DNA of 64,000 bases from Pseudomonadota bacterium (GCA_021845925.1 JAJZUW010000002.1:145529-209528), one strand, 5' to 3'; positions 27,075-36,823 are shown, counted from the stretch's first letter. The notes: generated by a model not told the origin, from the sequence alone. Translations and numbers: made by a program.

Positions 27075-28268
27075 ATGCGCATTGCGATTCTGTCGCCGTT
27101 ACCGCCCGAACAAAGCGGAATCGCCGATTATGCGCAGGCATTCTGTCAGGCATTGGCGGATGCCGACACCCAGGTGGTGACACCGATGCGCGGACAGGTG
27201 TTGTCCGTAGAGCCCGAACAGCTCTCTCGTCAGATGCAGTCAGCAGACTGGCAGGGCATTGATCTGGTACATGTGGAACTGGGCGGCGGACGCAATGGCG
27301 AGTATCTGGCCATCCAGTGGCTCGCCCGCCATCGCCCGGATTTGCCGGTCACGGCGACCGTGCATGATCCGGACCGCCTGATCTGGAAACCTGCTCATCT
27401 GCCGGGCTGGACGAAGTGGCTGCCGGCCATTGTCTACCAGGCGCTGGTTCTGTTGCTCAATCCGTTGACGCTGGCCAATGAAAGACGGACTGCTGCGCGC
27501 CTGGCAGGACTGGTCACGCTGACACGCGTGGGGGGCGAATGCCTGCGTGAGCGCATGCGACTGCCCGAGGACAAAGTGCGCATCATCGCACATGGCAATG
27601 CCAGGATTGCACCGGTTGCGTTGCCTGCCCTGCCTGGCAGTGGCCCCCTCAAGCTGTTGTATTTCGGATTCATTTATCGCGGTAAGGGAATTGAAGACCT
27701 GATCGATGCGCTGGCAATTCTGGCGGAAAACCAGCCGGACAGCCCGGCGCGGATCGAACTGACGCTGGCTGGCGGAACAAAACCGGATGTGGCGTTTGGA
27801 CATCAGGGGGGGTATCTGGACAGTTTGCGCCAGCGCCTGCAGGAACGGGGACTGGCGCGCATGTCTGTTCAGTGGCGCCTGGATATTGCCACCGATGAGA
27901 TTCCTGCACTGATCCAGACGCATCATGTCATGGTTCTGCCTTATCGTGAATCTGCCAAACTGGCCTGGCTTGGCCGGATGCGCGGCACCAGTGGCGCACT
28001 GTCGTGGGCGGCCGCTTGCGGACGTAGCGTCATCGCCTCCGATGCGCGTGCATTTGCCGAAGAAATCTCTTATGGTAACGGGGCAGTCTATCCACAAGGG
28101 GACTGTCACGCTCTGGCGAAGGAGATTGCCCTGTTGCTTGCCAGCCCCGACGTACTGGTCCGGCGCAGCGAGGCGGCCCGAAAGTTGGGCGAATCCCGTG
28201 AGTGGTCGTGTATCGCGGCAGAGTTTCGTCAGATGTTCCTGCGGCTTGCGCAAAGGAGTACGACATGA
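27075..28268 (+). CDS. Family 4 glycosyltransferase
   Basis: 397 residues, GT-B fold. N-terminal acceptor domain begins MRIAILSPLPPEQSGIADYA; the C-terminal donor domain contains KLLYFGFIYRGKGIEDLIDAL and ends in a typical surface-charged helix. Start chosen at ATG 27075 (GTG at 27072 is adjacent), after GGAG. Predicted to add a sugar during assembly of the exopolysaccharide repeat unit. Its stop overlaps the glycosidase start (ATGA). Confidence 0.82.
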   Translation: MRIAILSPLPPEQSGIADYAQAFCQALADADTQVVTPMRGQVLSVEPEQLSRQMQSADWQGIDLVHVELGGGRNGEYLAIQWLARHRPDLPVTATVHDPDRLIWKPAHLPGWTKWLPAIVYQALVLLLNPLTLANERRTAARLAGLVTLTRVGGECLRERMRLPEDKVRIIAHGNARIAPVALPALPGSGPLKLLYFGFIYRGKGIEDLIDALAILAENQPDSPARIELTLAGGTKPDVAFGHQGGYLDSLRQRLQERGLARMSVQWRLDIATDEIPALIQTHHVMVLPYRESAKLAWLGRMRGTSGALSWAAACGRSVIASDARAFAEEISYGNGAVYPQGDCHALAKEIALLLASPDVLVRRSEAARKLGESREWSCIAAEFRQMFLRLAQRSTT

Positions 28269-29584
28269 AGATGATCTGTCAACGCATGGTTTGCCTGTTG
28301 CTTGTTCTGGCCGGATTCTGGGTCCCCGCTGCTGTTGCCGGAACCCAGCTGGTTGCACCGCGTCCGGTGGTCTGGAAAGATTTTCTTGGCGTCAATGCAC
28401 ATTTTCTCTGGTTTTCTCCCAGTCAGTACCAGCGGCAGCTGGATCTTCTACGGGCGCTTGGTCTGCAATGGGTGCGGGTGGATCTGCACTGGGACCGCTT
28501 GGAACCAGCCGAGGGCCGGTTCGATTTTCAGCCACTGGACCAGTTGGTCAATACATTGGCGGATGACCGGATCAAGTCGGTGTTCTATCTGGTCGGTTCG
28601 GCCCCATTTGCCACCAGCGCCCCGTTTTTTGCGTCGAACAAGGACCAGTATCCACCGGCGGACGTGCAGCAGTTTGCCGATGCCATGGGGCAGCTGGCCG
28701 AGCGTTATCCAGCGGTCAATGCCTGGCAGGTCTGGAATGAACCCAATCTGCCGGCCTTCTGGCAACCGCTTCCCAGCCCGGCCGGCTACCGTAACCTGTT
28801 GGCGGCCACCGAGCAGGAACTGCACCGGATGGCGCCTGGCAAGACAGTGGTGGTCGGCGGAATGGCGTATTACAGCCAGATGCCCGGGCGCGGTGATCTG
28901 ATGCTGGAGGACCTAGCCCGTCTTGGCGCGTTGGGCAATGGTGTGGTCGTGGCCTACCATCCGTACAGCCAGACACCCGAATCCGACCAGCCGGGCGCCA
29001 ATGATTTCATCCTGCGCGCCCGCCAGGTCAATCAGGCCTTGCGTGGGATGCATGTGGCGGGGATCTGGGCAACGGAGTGGGGCTGGTCCAGTTATGCCGG
29101 TCCGGTTGAAGAGCAGCCGATCATTGGCGTGTCCGGGCAGGCCGATTATCTGTTGCGTCGTCTGGCATTGATGAGCGCGCTGGATTACGACCGGGTTTTC
29201 CTGTTTGCTCTGTCCGACCTTGACCAGCGTGCCAGCGTACGCGACCGTAGCTATGGGTTGCTTGACCTGGCGGGCAATCCCAAGCCGGCTTATGTTGCCT
29301 TGCAGAATTTCCTGCGCATGACGGGGCCGGTGCTGGATCCGGACAGCCCACCGGCGATCAGCAATGCTCCGGCTGATCTGTACAGTGTGGCCTGGCGCAA
29401 GCCCGACGGTACGCATGTCTGGATGTACTGGGGCGGGCAGCAAGGTGGCAGCGTCGACGTGGCCGGCATCACCAGCGCCAGCCTGTGTCGACCGATGAGC
29501 GGCGCGTGTCGCACTGTCGATTCCGGCAATGGCAGCCTGCATCTGCCGGTATCGGATCACCTGAAACTGCTGGAGTGGCGCTGA
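28265..29584 (+). CDS. Secreted clan-A glycoside hydrolase (PslG-like)
   Basis: A 439-residue exported (beta/alpha)8-barrel glycosidase. Signal peptide MKMICQRMVCLLLVLAGFW then AVAG. The acid/base Glu is in VWNEPNLPAF (about residue 160) and the nucleophile Glu in WATEWGWSSYAG (about 265), the spacing seen in GH39/GH5-like clan A enzymes such as Pseudomonas PslG, which trims its own exopolysaccharide in the periplasm. The location inside the operon suggests the same editing role here. Sugar specificity cannot be read. Confidence 0.82.
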   Translation: MKMICQRMVCLLLVLAGFWVPAAVAGTQLVAPRPVVWKDFLGVNAHFLWFSPSQYQRQLDLLRALGLQWVRVDLHWDRLEPAEGRFDFQPLDQLVNTLADDRIKSVFYLVGSAPFATSAPFFASNKDQYPPADVQQFADAMGQLAERYPAVNAWQVWNEPNLPAFWQPLPSPAGYRNLLAATEQELHRMAPGKTVVVGGMAYYSQMPGRGDLMLEDLARLGALGNGVVVAYHPYSQTPESDQPGANDFILRARQVNQALRGMHVAGIWATEWGWSSYAGPVEEQPIIGVSGQADYLLRRLALMSALDYDRVFLFALSDLDQRASVRDRSYGLLDLAGNPKPAYVALQNFLRMTGPVLDPDSPPAISNAPADLYSVAWRKPDGTHVWMYWGGQQGGSVDVAGITSASLCRPMSGACRTVDSGNGSLHLPVSDHLKLLEWR

Positions 29585-30841
29585 ATGTCAGACGCCGTTG
29601 CAGCCACCAGCGAATCGCCGGCCGCGAATCTGCAGCCGGGGTTGCAGATTCTCTGGATTCTGCCTTATCTGCCCTGGCCGACGACCAGTGGTGGAAAACT
29701 GCGTCAGTATCACCTGTTGAAGCGGATGACGGACAAGGGGCACCGGATCACGTTGCTGGTACAAAGCAAAACTGCAGCAGATCCGGAAACCCGTCGGGTG
29801 CTGGAAAGCGTCGCGACGAGACTGATTGTGCTGGAACGGCGTCCGCTGAGACACTGGCGCACACTGCTGGCAGCCGCATTCGCGCCTTATCCGTTGCTGG
29901 TCAGCGTGAACGGGCTGTCACCGCTGCTGGAACAACAGTTTGCCGAGTTGTTGCAACAGCATTGGGACGTCATCCAGATCGAACACAGTTATACGTTGCA
30001 GCCCTATCTGAACAGCCTGTTGCGCGCAGGAAAGCCTTTTCTGCTCTGCGAGCATAATATCGAATCCGGGTTGGGCGCGGCGACTTACCAGAACATGCCG
30101 GGATGGCTGGCGCCTTATATTCTGTACGACCAGTGGCGTTACCGGCGCTGGGAGCGGCAGGTGTACCGGGCTGCAGAACGGCTGGTGGCCGTCACGCCGG
30201 ATGATGCGCAGCGCATGGCCCAGGTACGCGGCAGGCCGGTGGATGTGGTTATCAATGGCGTTGATGCACCTGCCTTCGCAGAAGTCAGACCGGATGTTGC
30301 CAGCCGGCGTATTCTTTTTGTCGGCAATTTCGAATACCCGCCGAATGTGGATGCCGTGACCTGGTGCGTGGATGCCATCATGCCAATTGTTTGGCGGGAA
30401 ATGCCGGAGGCCCGCCTGGTGATTTGTGGGTTTGCCATGCCAGAGCGCTGGTCGAAGCGCTGGCCGGATTCGCGCATTGAGTGGCGCGGATATGTGCCGG
30501 ATTTGCGTACTGAACAACAACGGGCCGCCATGTTTGTAGCGCCACTGCGCGAAGGCGGCGGTTCCAAGCTCAAGGTGCTGGAGGCGCTGGCTGCCGGGTT
30601 GCCGCTGGTCAGCACAAGTCAGGGTGTTTCGGGGCTGGCATTGACCGACCAGGAATTCGTGTGTGGCGAGACAGCTGACGAACTGGCGCGCGGACTGGTC
30701 CGGTTGCTGGCTGATGGCAGCCTGGCCAGACGAATGGGCGAGGCAGGCAGAAGCCATGTTCAGGCTTCGCATGACTGGTCGGTGGCGGCCACCCAGCTGG
30801 ATGCGGTGTACCGGAAGATGAATCATGCGGATCGGACTTGA
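29585..30841 (+). CDS. Family 4 glycosyltransferase
   Basis: 418 residues, GT-B fold, starting directly after the glycosidase stop. Motifs are ILWILPYLPWPTTSGGKLRQ at the N-terminus (glycine-rich acceptor loop), RILFVGNFEYPPNVDAV in the donor domain, and APLREGGGSKLKVLEALAAG, the E-x7-E region that binds the nucleotide sugar. Cytosolic or peripheral to the inner membrane. The next gene begins 17 bp before its stop. Confidence 0.84.
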   Translation: MSDAVAATSESPAANLQPGLQILWILPYLPWPTTSGGKLRQYHLLKRMTDKGHRITLLVQSKTAADPETRRVLESVATRLIVLERRPLRHWRTLLAAAFAPYPLLVSVNGLSPLLEQQFAELLQQHWDVIQIEHSYTLQPYLNSLLRAGKPFLLCEHNIESGLGAATYQNMPGWLAPYILYDQWRYRRWERQVYRAAERLVAVTPDDAQRMAQVRGRPVDVVINGVDAPAFAEVRPDVASRRILFVGNFEYPPNVDAVTWCVDAIMPIVWREMPEARLVICGFAMPERWSKRWPDSRIEWRGYVPDLRTEQQRAAMFVAPLREGGGSKLKVLEALAAGLPLVSTSQGVSGLALTDQEFVCGETADELARGLVRLLADGSLARRMGEAGRSHVQASHDWSVAATQLDAVYRKMNHADRT

Positions 30842-31949
30842 TTACCGGCCTGTGACGGCGGCGCCGAACTCCGGTATTGCACGCCAGGTGCTGGCCATGG
30901 AACAAGCCATCCTGTCGCAACCGGGGATTGAACTGTTGCGTTTTACGGCGGCACCAGCCGATCATCCGCACCGCAATCTGGCAATTTGTCCGCCGTGGCA
31001 AAGTCCGGCGCATGGTTTGCATCGGCCACGCGAGCGGTGGCGGTTTGAGAAGGATTTCTTGCCTGCCCGCATGCGCGAGCTGATGCCGGATGTGTATATT
31101 GCCACAGCCAACACCGGGCTTCCGGTTGGGTGTCCTGGCGCAACCCGATATGTTCTGTTGTTGCACGACCTGTTTCAGCTGACCATGGATAACCACCACA
31201 GCCACTGGATCAAGGCCAGAGCTTATCGCTGGATAGACCGTTTTGCCATTGGTTATTCACTGACACATGCGCATGCTATCTGGGTGCCATCGCGGTTTAC
31301 CGCCAGCGAGGTTGCGCGGTTGTTCCCGGCCGCCGCAAGCCGGATTGCGGTGTTGCCGAATGCAGTACCGGACAGCCAGGCCGATCCGTCACTGGCTTTG
31401 CCCTATGTGCTGCCGGACAGTTATTGGCTGGTGGTGGGCATGCGCGAGCCGCGCAAGAACATGCCCTGGTTTGTGCGCCAGTGGGCGCAGGCACGTGAAG
31501 ATCATCCTGCTGTTCCGCCATTGGTGGCGGTTGGCAGTCCAGCCGATTTGCCCCCTGAACTGCGCACATTGCCCGGTCTGTCGATCATCAGCCAGCTGAG
31601 CGATCCGCAATTGCGTGTGGTGTACGCGCGAGCCGGAAGGTTGTGGCAACCTTCACGTGCGGAGGGATTTGGTCTGCCGGTGGTGGAAGCGCTGGTGCAG
31701 GGAACGCCAGTTGCTGTGGCGCGTGGTTCGGCGCTTGACGAAGTGGCACCGCCGGATGCGCCGCGTTTCGACCCGGATGATGCAAAGGCGTTAGGTATCC
31801 TGATGGTGAAATTGGCGCAGCAACCCGTTATCGACGCAGAAGAAAAACAGCGACTGCGTGACTGGGCCGGACAGTTTTCCATGCCGGCTTACCGTCAGCG
31901 GTTGTGGCACTTGCTGGATAGCCTGATGGCACAAGGAATAGCAGCATGA
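30825..31949 (+). CDS. Family 4 glycosyltransferase
   Basis: 374 residues, GT-B fold: MRIGLDYRPVTAAPNSGIAR at the N-terminus, VGMREPRKNMPWFVRQW in the hinge and RLWQPSRAEGFGLPVVEALV with the E-x7-E donor-binding residues. It overlaps the previous gene by 17 bp and the next by four, so it is part of the same transcript. Similar architecture to mannosyltransferase-like GT4 enzymes; donor unknown. Confidence 0.84.
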   Translation: MRIGLDYRPVTAAPNSGIARQVLAMEQAILSQPGIELLRFTAAPADHPHRNLAICPPWQSPAHGLHRPRERWRFEKDFLPARMRELMPDVYIATANTGLPVGCPGATRYVLLLHDLFQLTMDNHHSHWIKARAYRWIDRFAIGYSLTHAHAIWVPSRFTASEVARLFPAAASRIAVLPNAVPDSQADPSLALPYVLPDSYWLVVGMREPRKNMPWFVRQWAQAREDHPAVPPLVAVGSPADLPPELRTLPGLSIISQLSDPQLRVVYARAGRLWQPSRAEGFGLPVVEALVQGTPVAVARGSALDEVAPPDAPRFDPDDAKALGILMVKLAQQPVIDAEEKQRLRDWAGQFSMPAYRQRLWHLLDSLMAQGIAA

Positions 31950-33349
31950 ACGGAATCCGGAAATGGTTTGCCCTGTTCAGCGGGCTTGTGTTCGCCACGA
32001 TACTGGTGTTTCTGTCACCAGCGAAAATGGCTCTGGCCATTGCCGTGGCGACAGCCACCCTGGTGGTCATCCGCTCCCCGATGGTTGGCATGCAGCTGTT
32101 TGTGTTTCTGGCCATTCTGGCTCCATTTTCGACCTTCCGTCTCGGTATTCGCATCACCTTGTCCGAAGCGGCACTGGTATTGACCTGGATGGGTGTCGGT
32201 CTCCAGTTGCTGACCGGACGTCTTGCCTGGCGTATTGGTTTGACCGAACGGCGGGTCATCTGGCTGATGCTTTACAGCCTGGTGCCATTTGTGGCTGGTC
32301 AGATCATGGTGCATGCCGATGGCAATGGGGTGGTCAACTGGTTGCGCTGGCTGCTGAACCTGTCACCACTGTTTCTGGTGGGCATTCTGGTGCGTGACGC
32401 ACGTCAGCGTGAACAGGTGATGGTGGCCTTGCTGCTTGGCTTGCTGGCCATGCTGGTGCTGTCGATTGGTTACTTTCTCAAGGACCGGGATGCCAATACG
32501 TTCATTCCGGTGCTGAAGGCGCTGCATTATGCCCATCCGGATGCGGTGACCGACATTTTTTCGGCCAACTACAAACGCATGGCATCACCCTGGGTGCATC
32601 CCAATCTGACGGGAGGCGTGCTGGTTCTGTTTCTGCCAATGGCGTTTTTTCTGGCCCAGGTCAAGCGAGGCTGGGTGCGAGCGCTGGCCATCGCTGTCGC
32701 AGTACTCGGCGCGGCTGGTCTGCTGTTCAGCATTTCGCGCGGAGCCATTGTCAGCCTGGCGCTGGTGCTGCTCTGGCTTGCCTGGCGACGCGCACCGAAT
32801 GCTGGACGGGTCCTCGGCGTGGGAGTCGCGCTGACGGTCTGTCTGGTGATGTTCTATCCGCCATTGCAACACCGGCTGGCCACCACGTTTTCTGCGGAAA
32901 ACGCGAGTACCAAGATTCGTCTGGATGAGTACCGTCATTTTCCTGACGCGGTCAAGCGATATCCTCTCGGCATCGGATTCAAGACCGATCCGCCGCCAGA
33001 CAGTGATCTGCTTGGCATTTCCAATCTCTGGCTGAATGATGTCTACAAGATCGGCGTGCCTGGCATGCTGCTGTTCGTTGCCGCAACCCTGGCCTGGTGG
33101 CGTGAAGTCCGTTACCGGGGCTGGCTGGATCGCCTGAATGAAGCCAGGGCCCTTCGATTCGGCATTCAGGCCGGTTTGCTGGCAGCCTTGCTGACCGGTC
33201 TGTTTGACCACTATTACAGTTTTACCATGGTGCTGGTGGCGCTGTTCTGGACCATGATGGCATTCAGCCTGCAGCTTTCCCGTGCCGATGACCGCGTGCC
33301 GGAATTGCCGGCGGAGCGTGATTTTTTACCCGACCGAGGTAATGCATGA
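31946..33349 (+). CDS. O-antigen ligase/polymerase family membrane protein (Wzy-like)
   Basis: 467 residues with about 11-12 hydrophobic helices and the large periplasmic loop typical of the Wzy/WaaL superfamily (loop around residues 305-365, containing TKIRLDEYRHFPDA and YPLGIGFKT). In an operon with OPX, PCP and a flippase it most likely polymerises the repeat units rather than ligating O-antigen. Overlaps both neighbours by four bases. Confidence 0.82.
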   Translation: MNGIRKWFALFSGLVFATILVFLSPAKMALAIAVATATLVVIRSPMVGMQLFVFLAILAPFSTFRLGIRITLSEAALVLTWMGVGLQLLTGRLAWRIGLTERRVIWLMLYSLVPFVAGQIMVHADGNGVVNWLRWLLNLSPLFLVGILVRDARQREQVMVALLLGLLAMLVLSIGYFLKDRDANTFIPVLKALHYAHPDAVTDIFSANYKRMASPWVHPNLTGGVLVLFLPMAFFLAQVKRGWVRALAIAVAVLGAAGLLFSISRGAIVSLALVLLWLAWRRAPNAGRVLGVGVALTVCLVMFYPPLQHRLATTFSAENASTKIRLDEYRHFPDAVKRYPLGIGFKTDPPPDSDLLGISNLWLNDVYKIGVPGMLLFVAATLAWWREVRYRGWLDRLNEARALRFGIQAGLLAALLTGLFDHYYSFTMVLVALFWTMMAFSLQLSRADDRVPELPAERDFLPDRGNA

Positions 33350-34167
33350 AACACCGGATATACCATTCCAGTTCCCTGCGCGAGCGACTGAACGACTATG
33401 CTGTCCGACTGGCAGTGACGCCTGCCGAACTGGCGGAAGCCTATCAGTGGATGCTGGACAATGATGTGGCCTTCGAGGAAGGTGATGCCGGCGCTCCGCG
33501 TGTGTCTATCTCCTCGGTCAATATCGAGACCCGGATCGAGCATCTCCTCGCCAGGCGGTTTTATGCCATGCTGCGCGATGAAATTCCGACCACCTTTGTG
33601 CCATTGATGGGATTCAACTGGCCCACCTTCAAGGATCGCTGGTTGCGGGCGTGGGAGATGTGGTACAACATTCTCATCAACAAGATTCCCAGTCACAACA
33701 TCCGCTTGCTGTGGTTGCGGCTGGGTGGTGCCAGAATCGGCAAACGATCGACAGTCTGGCGCAATACCGAAGTTCTGGGCATGAACAGTCTGGTCGTGGG
33801 CGAAGACAGTTGTATTGCCTGGCACTGCCAGATTGATGCGCGCGCCGGACTGATTATTGGCGATCACGTTGCGGTGGCCTCATATGTCAAAATCATTGCC
33901 GGCAGCCATGATCTGGAAGCGGCCGAATTCTGGTCGATCTCTGCACCGATCTACATCGAAGATTACGTCTGGATTGCAACCGGAGCACTGATCGGACATG
34001 GTGCCCGTCTTGGTCGCGGCAGCGTGGTGACGGCCAACACACTGGTCAGCAAGGAGGTTGCACCTTACAAGATCGTTGGTGGCAGTGGCGCAAAGCCAAT
34101 GGGCGAACGCCCGCACAACCTTAACTACAAAGTGGGTGGCAAGGGTCTGTTCACCCTGTTCCACTGA
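33346..34167 (+). CDS. Hexapeptide-repeat acyltransferase (WcaF/WcaB type)
   Basis: 273 residues. About 115 N-terminal residues are not recognised; the rest is a left-handed beta-helix with hexapeptide repeats (GARIGKRSTVWRNTEV, IGDHVAVASYVKI, IGHGARLGRGSVVTAN) and the catalytic His in IAGSHDLE. It probably acetylates a sugar of the exopolysaccharide. The long N-terminal domain is larger than in ordinary WcaF proteins. Its TGA shares one base with the next ATG. Confidence 0.8.
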   Translation: MKHRIYHSSSLRERLNDYAVRLAVTPAELAEAYQWMLDNDVAFEEGDAGAPRVSISSVNIETRIEHLLARRFYAMLRDEIPTTFVPLMGFNWPTFKDRWLRAWEMWYNILINKIPSHNIRLLWLRLGGARIGKRSTVWRNTEVLGMNSLVVGEDSCIAWHCQIDARAGLIIGDHVAVASYVKIIAGSHDLEAAEFWSISAPIYIEDYVWIATGALIGHGARLGRGSVVTANTLVSKEVAPYKIVGGSGAKPMGERPHNLNYKVGGKGLFTLFH

Positions 34168-35594
34168 TGCTGGGCACGACAGCACTGCTGACACTGGTGA
34201 CTCTGGCCGGTCTGGCCAGCGGCTTTGCGCGCGAGTGGCTGCTGGTGGCCGACTGGGGCGTCGGGCCACGCACGGATGCCTTTCTGGTGGCCATGTTCAT
34301 CCCGGATGCGGTGCGTACCATGCTGGCTGGCGGCCTGCTGGCGGCGGCGGCCCTGCCATTGTGGCACGAATTTCATGGCGAACGGCGGCAGGGATGGTTC
34401 GCCGGCCAGGTGCGTCACTGGACTCTGTTTGGCTGTCTGGCAAGTCTCGTGCTGGCACTCGGGTCTGCCGGCGTGGTGCGTCTGATCGGTCCCGGATTGA
34501 CGTCGCCGTGGCGCGAAATGGCCGCCGAAACATCGTTCTGGCTGGCCCTGGCGTTGCCCGGACTCATGCTGCAGGCCATCCTGAGCGTGTCTTCCCAGGC
34601 GCGTAACCATTTTCTGATGCCGGGGGCCGGCTCTGTCCTGTTCAATCTGCCGGCGGTATTCTATCTCTGGCAATCCGGTCATCAAGCGAATCCGGTGGTG
34701 CTGGCGCAATGGTTTGTTGCAGGCAGTCTGCTCATGCCGGCAGTGTTGCTGCCGGATGCCTGGCGACACGGCTGGCGCCCCTGGCACGCCGCCGAACCGG
34801 GTGACCGGCGCCTGTTCTGGAAGCGGTTATGGCCGTTGTTGACCAGCAGTCTGGCCAGTCAGGGACTCATGATGGCGGAACGACTGGTGGCATCCCTGTT
34901 GGGGGCTGGTGCCGTCACGCTGATCAATCTGTCACGCAAACTGGTGAATATTCCGCTGATCGGACTGATGAGCCTGAACCAGATTGTGCTGGCCAGAATG
35001 AGTGGTTCGGCAGCACTGACCCGGCGAAAAACCCTGGAACATGCGCTGCAACTGATTTCGCTGTTGACCCTGCCGGCTGCGGTGGTGATGATTGCCGGAG
35101 CGCCGGCCATCGTTGGCATCGCGTTTCCGGGGCATCTGTCGGACAGCGCATTGCCGGGTCTGGTGGCGACATTCGCGGCAACCCTGATTTTTGGCAGCTG
35201 GAATGCCATGCTGGCCCGGTATTATTATGCGCATGGCAATACGCACACGCCCCTGTATTGCGAACTGACCGGTAGCGTGGCGCAGTTGTTGCTACTGTTT
35301 CTGCTGGCCTGGCTCGCTGGTCTGCATGGCGTTGCCTGGGCGGTGATGGGTGGGGTGCTGGTGACGGCTGTCCAACTGGTGTACCGTATTGATCATGGTC
35401 TGGTGCACCGGTTTGCGGAAATGGCTGTCTGGTCGGTGGTCTGCTGCGGACTGGCGGCCGGCCTGATGGTCTGGCATCCAGATGCCGGACATGTGGTCAG
35501 GATGCTGCTGGCAAGCCTGGCCGGGTTGCTGGTGTCTGGTCTGCTGGTGCTGCGTTTTCATCCGTTCCGGCAGAAAACCGGCACGCCGGAGTGA
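34167..35594 (+). CDS. MurJ/MVF-type lipid-linked oligosaccharide flippase
   Basis: 475 residues with 12-14 predicted helices. The start GLASGFAREWLLVADWGVGP followed by TDAFLVAMFIPDAVR is the MVF/MurJ pattern (family relation to lipid II flippase), and the last gene position in the operon fits a Wzx role, moving the polysaccharide repeat unit to the periplasmic face. The housekeeping murJ is normally elsewhere, so this is taken as an operon-specific flippase. Confidence 0.78.
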   Translation: MLGTTALLTLVTLAGLASGFAREWLLVADWGVGPRTDAFLVAMFIPDAVRTMLAGGLLAAAALPLWHEFHGERRQGWFAGQVRHWTLFGCLASLVLALGSAGVVRLIGPGLTSPWREMAAETSFWLALALPGLMLQAILSVSSQARNHFLMPGAGSVLFNLPAVFYLWQSGHQANPVVLAQWFVAGSLLMPAVLLPDAWRHGWRPWHAAEPGDRRLFWKRLWPLLTSSLASQGLMMAERLVASLLGAGAVTLINLSRKLVNIPLIGLMSLNQIVLARMSGSAALTRRKTLEHALQLISLLTLPAAVVMIAGAPAIVGIAFPGHLSDSALPGLVATFAATLIFGSWNAMLARYYYAHGNTHTPLYCELTGSVAQLLLLFLLAWLAGLHGVAWAVMGGVLVTAVQLVYRIDHGLVHRFAEMAVWSVVCCGLAAGLMVWHPDAGHVVRMLLASLAGLLVSGLLVLRFHPFRQKTGTPE

Positions 35595-35641
35595 TCCTGT
35601 CCGCTCGTGCCAGGATGAAACTTTGAACGTGTGGAGTCTGC

Positions 35642-36823
35642 ATGCAGTCTAGGGAAGCACTGATCAAATCCCGCGCGGTTGCGACGAAGCATCGTAGTCC
35701 CGGCTACGACCTGCGGCGTATTCCTCGTGATCATCACCATTTGATCAGCAACGCGATCCGTGGAGGATTTAATCAGCGCTTCCCCAGGTCGTCTGGTCAG
35801 TTCGACGCAACGCAATGGCGTTCATTGGCCCCTTATGCACTGGTGATTGTGGTTCTGCACCTGGCAGGCTGGGCCATCTGTCTTGCCTACGCTGCCACGT
35901 ATCCGGCACTGTTCGGACTAGGTCTGGCGGCCTACCTGTTTGGCTTGCGCCATGCGTTTGATGCCGACCACATTGCAGCCATAGACGATACGGTGCGCTT
36001 TCTGCTGCAAAAGGGGCGGATGCCGGTTGGTGTGGGTTTCTTTTTTTCGCTCGGGCATTCCACGGTTGTGCTGGTACTGGCCATTCTGGTGGCCCTGGTG
36101 GCAAACCAGGTCACGCACTATCTGCCGGGATTGCAGAATTTTGGTCAGGTGGCCGGCAGCCTGGTTTCCGGGTTGTTTCTCTGGTTGATCGGCTTTCTCA
36201 ATCTGGCTGTGCTGCTGGACATGTTGCATGTCTGGCGGTATCGCCATGTCGGCCATGATCATCACCACTGGCAGAATCTGCTCGCCAGGCGCGGTCTGGT
36301 GCGGCGTCTGTTCGGGCAACGGCTGTTCCGGGTCATCGAACACAGCTGGCAGATGTATCCGGTGGGACTGTTGTTCGGGCTTGGCTTCGACACAGCATCC
36401 GAGATCGCCATGCTATCGCTGGCCGGCAGCGCGGCTGTCACCCGCATGCCGACGCTGGCGGTTCTTTCACTGCCGGTTCTGTTTGCGGCAGGCATGTCGC
36501 TGATGGATACCGCCGATGGCCTGGTCATGACGCGAGCCTATGGCTGGGCCATGTTCAATCCGGTACGGCAGGTGTTCTACAATCTGGCGTCTACCTTCCT
36601 GTCCGTCAGTGTTGCGTTGCTGATCGGATCGCTGGAGCTTGGCCAGCTGGTGGTGGGTTTGTTTCATCTGCATGGTGTCTGGCCGGACCGGATTGCGGCC
36701 TGGTCGGTTGACCGGTTGGGGTATGTCATTGTCGTGCTGTTTGTCGTGGTATGGCTGGGTTCATTCCTGGTCTGGCGCAGGCACGCCGCTGCTGACCATG
36801 CAGCCGGCCACTTGCCGGACTGA
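35642..36823 (+). CDS. NiCoT-family nickel/cobalt permease with MITE-encoded N-terminus
   Basis: 393 residues, eight helices. Family signatures are GLRHAFDADHIAAIDDT (the HX4DH metal site), FFSLGHSTVVLVL, LGFDTASEIAMLS and GMSLMDTADGLVM. Translation starts at ATG 35642 behind GGAG; codons 4-48 then read through a 133-bp inverted-repeat element that stays in frame, giving a basic, His-rich leader (RDHHHL) not part of the family. The permease proper starts around residue 55 (QWRSLAPYALVIVV). Metal specificity is unknown; no urease genes are in the window to explain a nickel need. Confidence 0.88.
   Translation: MQSREALIKSRAVATKHRSPGYDLRRIPRDHHHLISNAIRGGFNQRFPRSSGQFDATQWRSLAPYALVIVVLHLAGWAICLAYAATYPALFGLGLAAYLFGLRHAFDADHIAAIDDTVRFLLQKGRMPVGVGFFFSLGHSTVVLVLAILVALVANQVTHYLPGLQNFGQVAGSLVSGLFLWLIGFLNLAVLLDMLHVWRYRHVGHDHHHWQNLLARRGLVRRLFGQRLFRVIEHSWQMYPVGLLFGLGFDTASEIAMLSLAGSAAVTRMPTLAVLSLPVLFAAGMSLMDTADGLVMTRAYGWAMFNPVRQVFYNLASTFLSVSVALLIGSLELGQLVVGLFHLHGVWPDRIAAWSVDRLGYVIVVLFVVVWLGSFLVWRRHAAADHAAGHLPD
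35652..35784. mobile_element. 133-bp MITE-like element inside the nickel permease gene
   Basis: Terminal inverted repeats of 20 bp, GGGAAGCACTGATCAAATCC at the left and its near-perfect complement at the right (18 of 20 pairs), flank an internal sequence with a further dyad (CGTAGTCCCGGCTACG). No transposase gene is inside. Target duplication is not clear (CTA on the left, CAG on the right). Confidence 0.75.

Noticed and set aside
25877-27082. 401-codon open frame on the minus strand
   Set aside because: Antisense to the chain-length protein, rich in His and Gln as typical of shadow frames in GC-rich DNA; no ribosome site.
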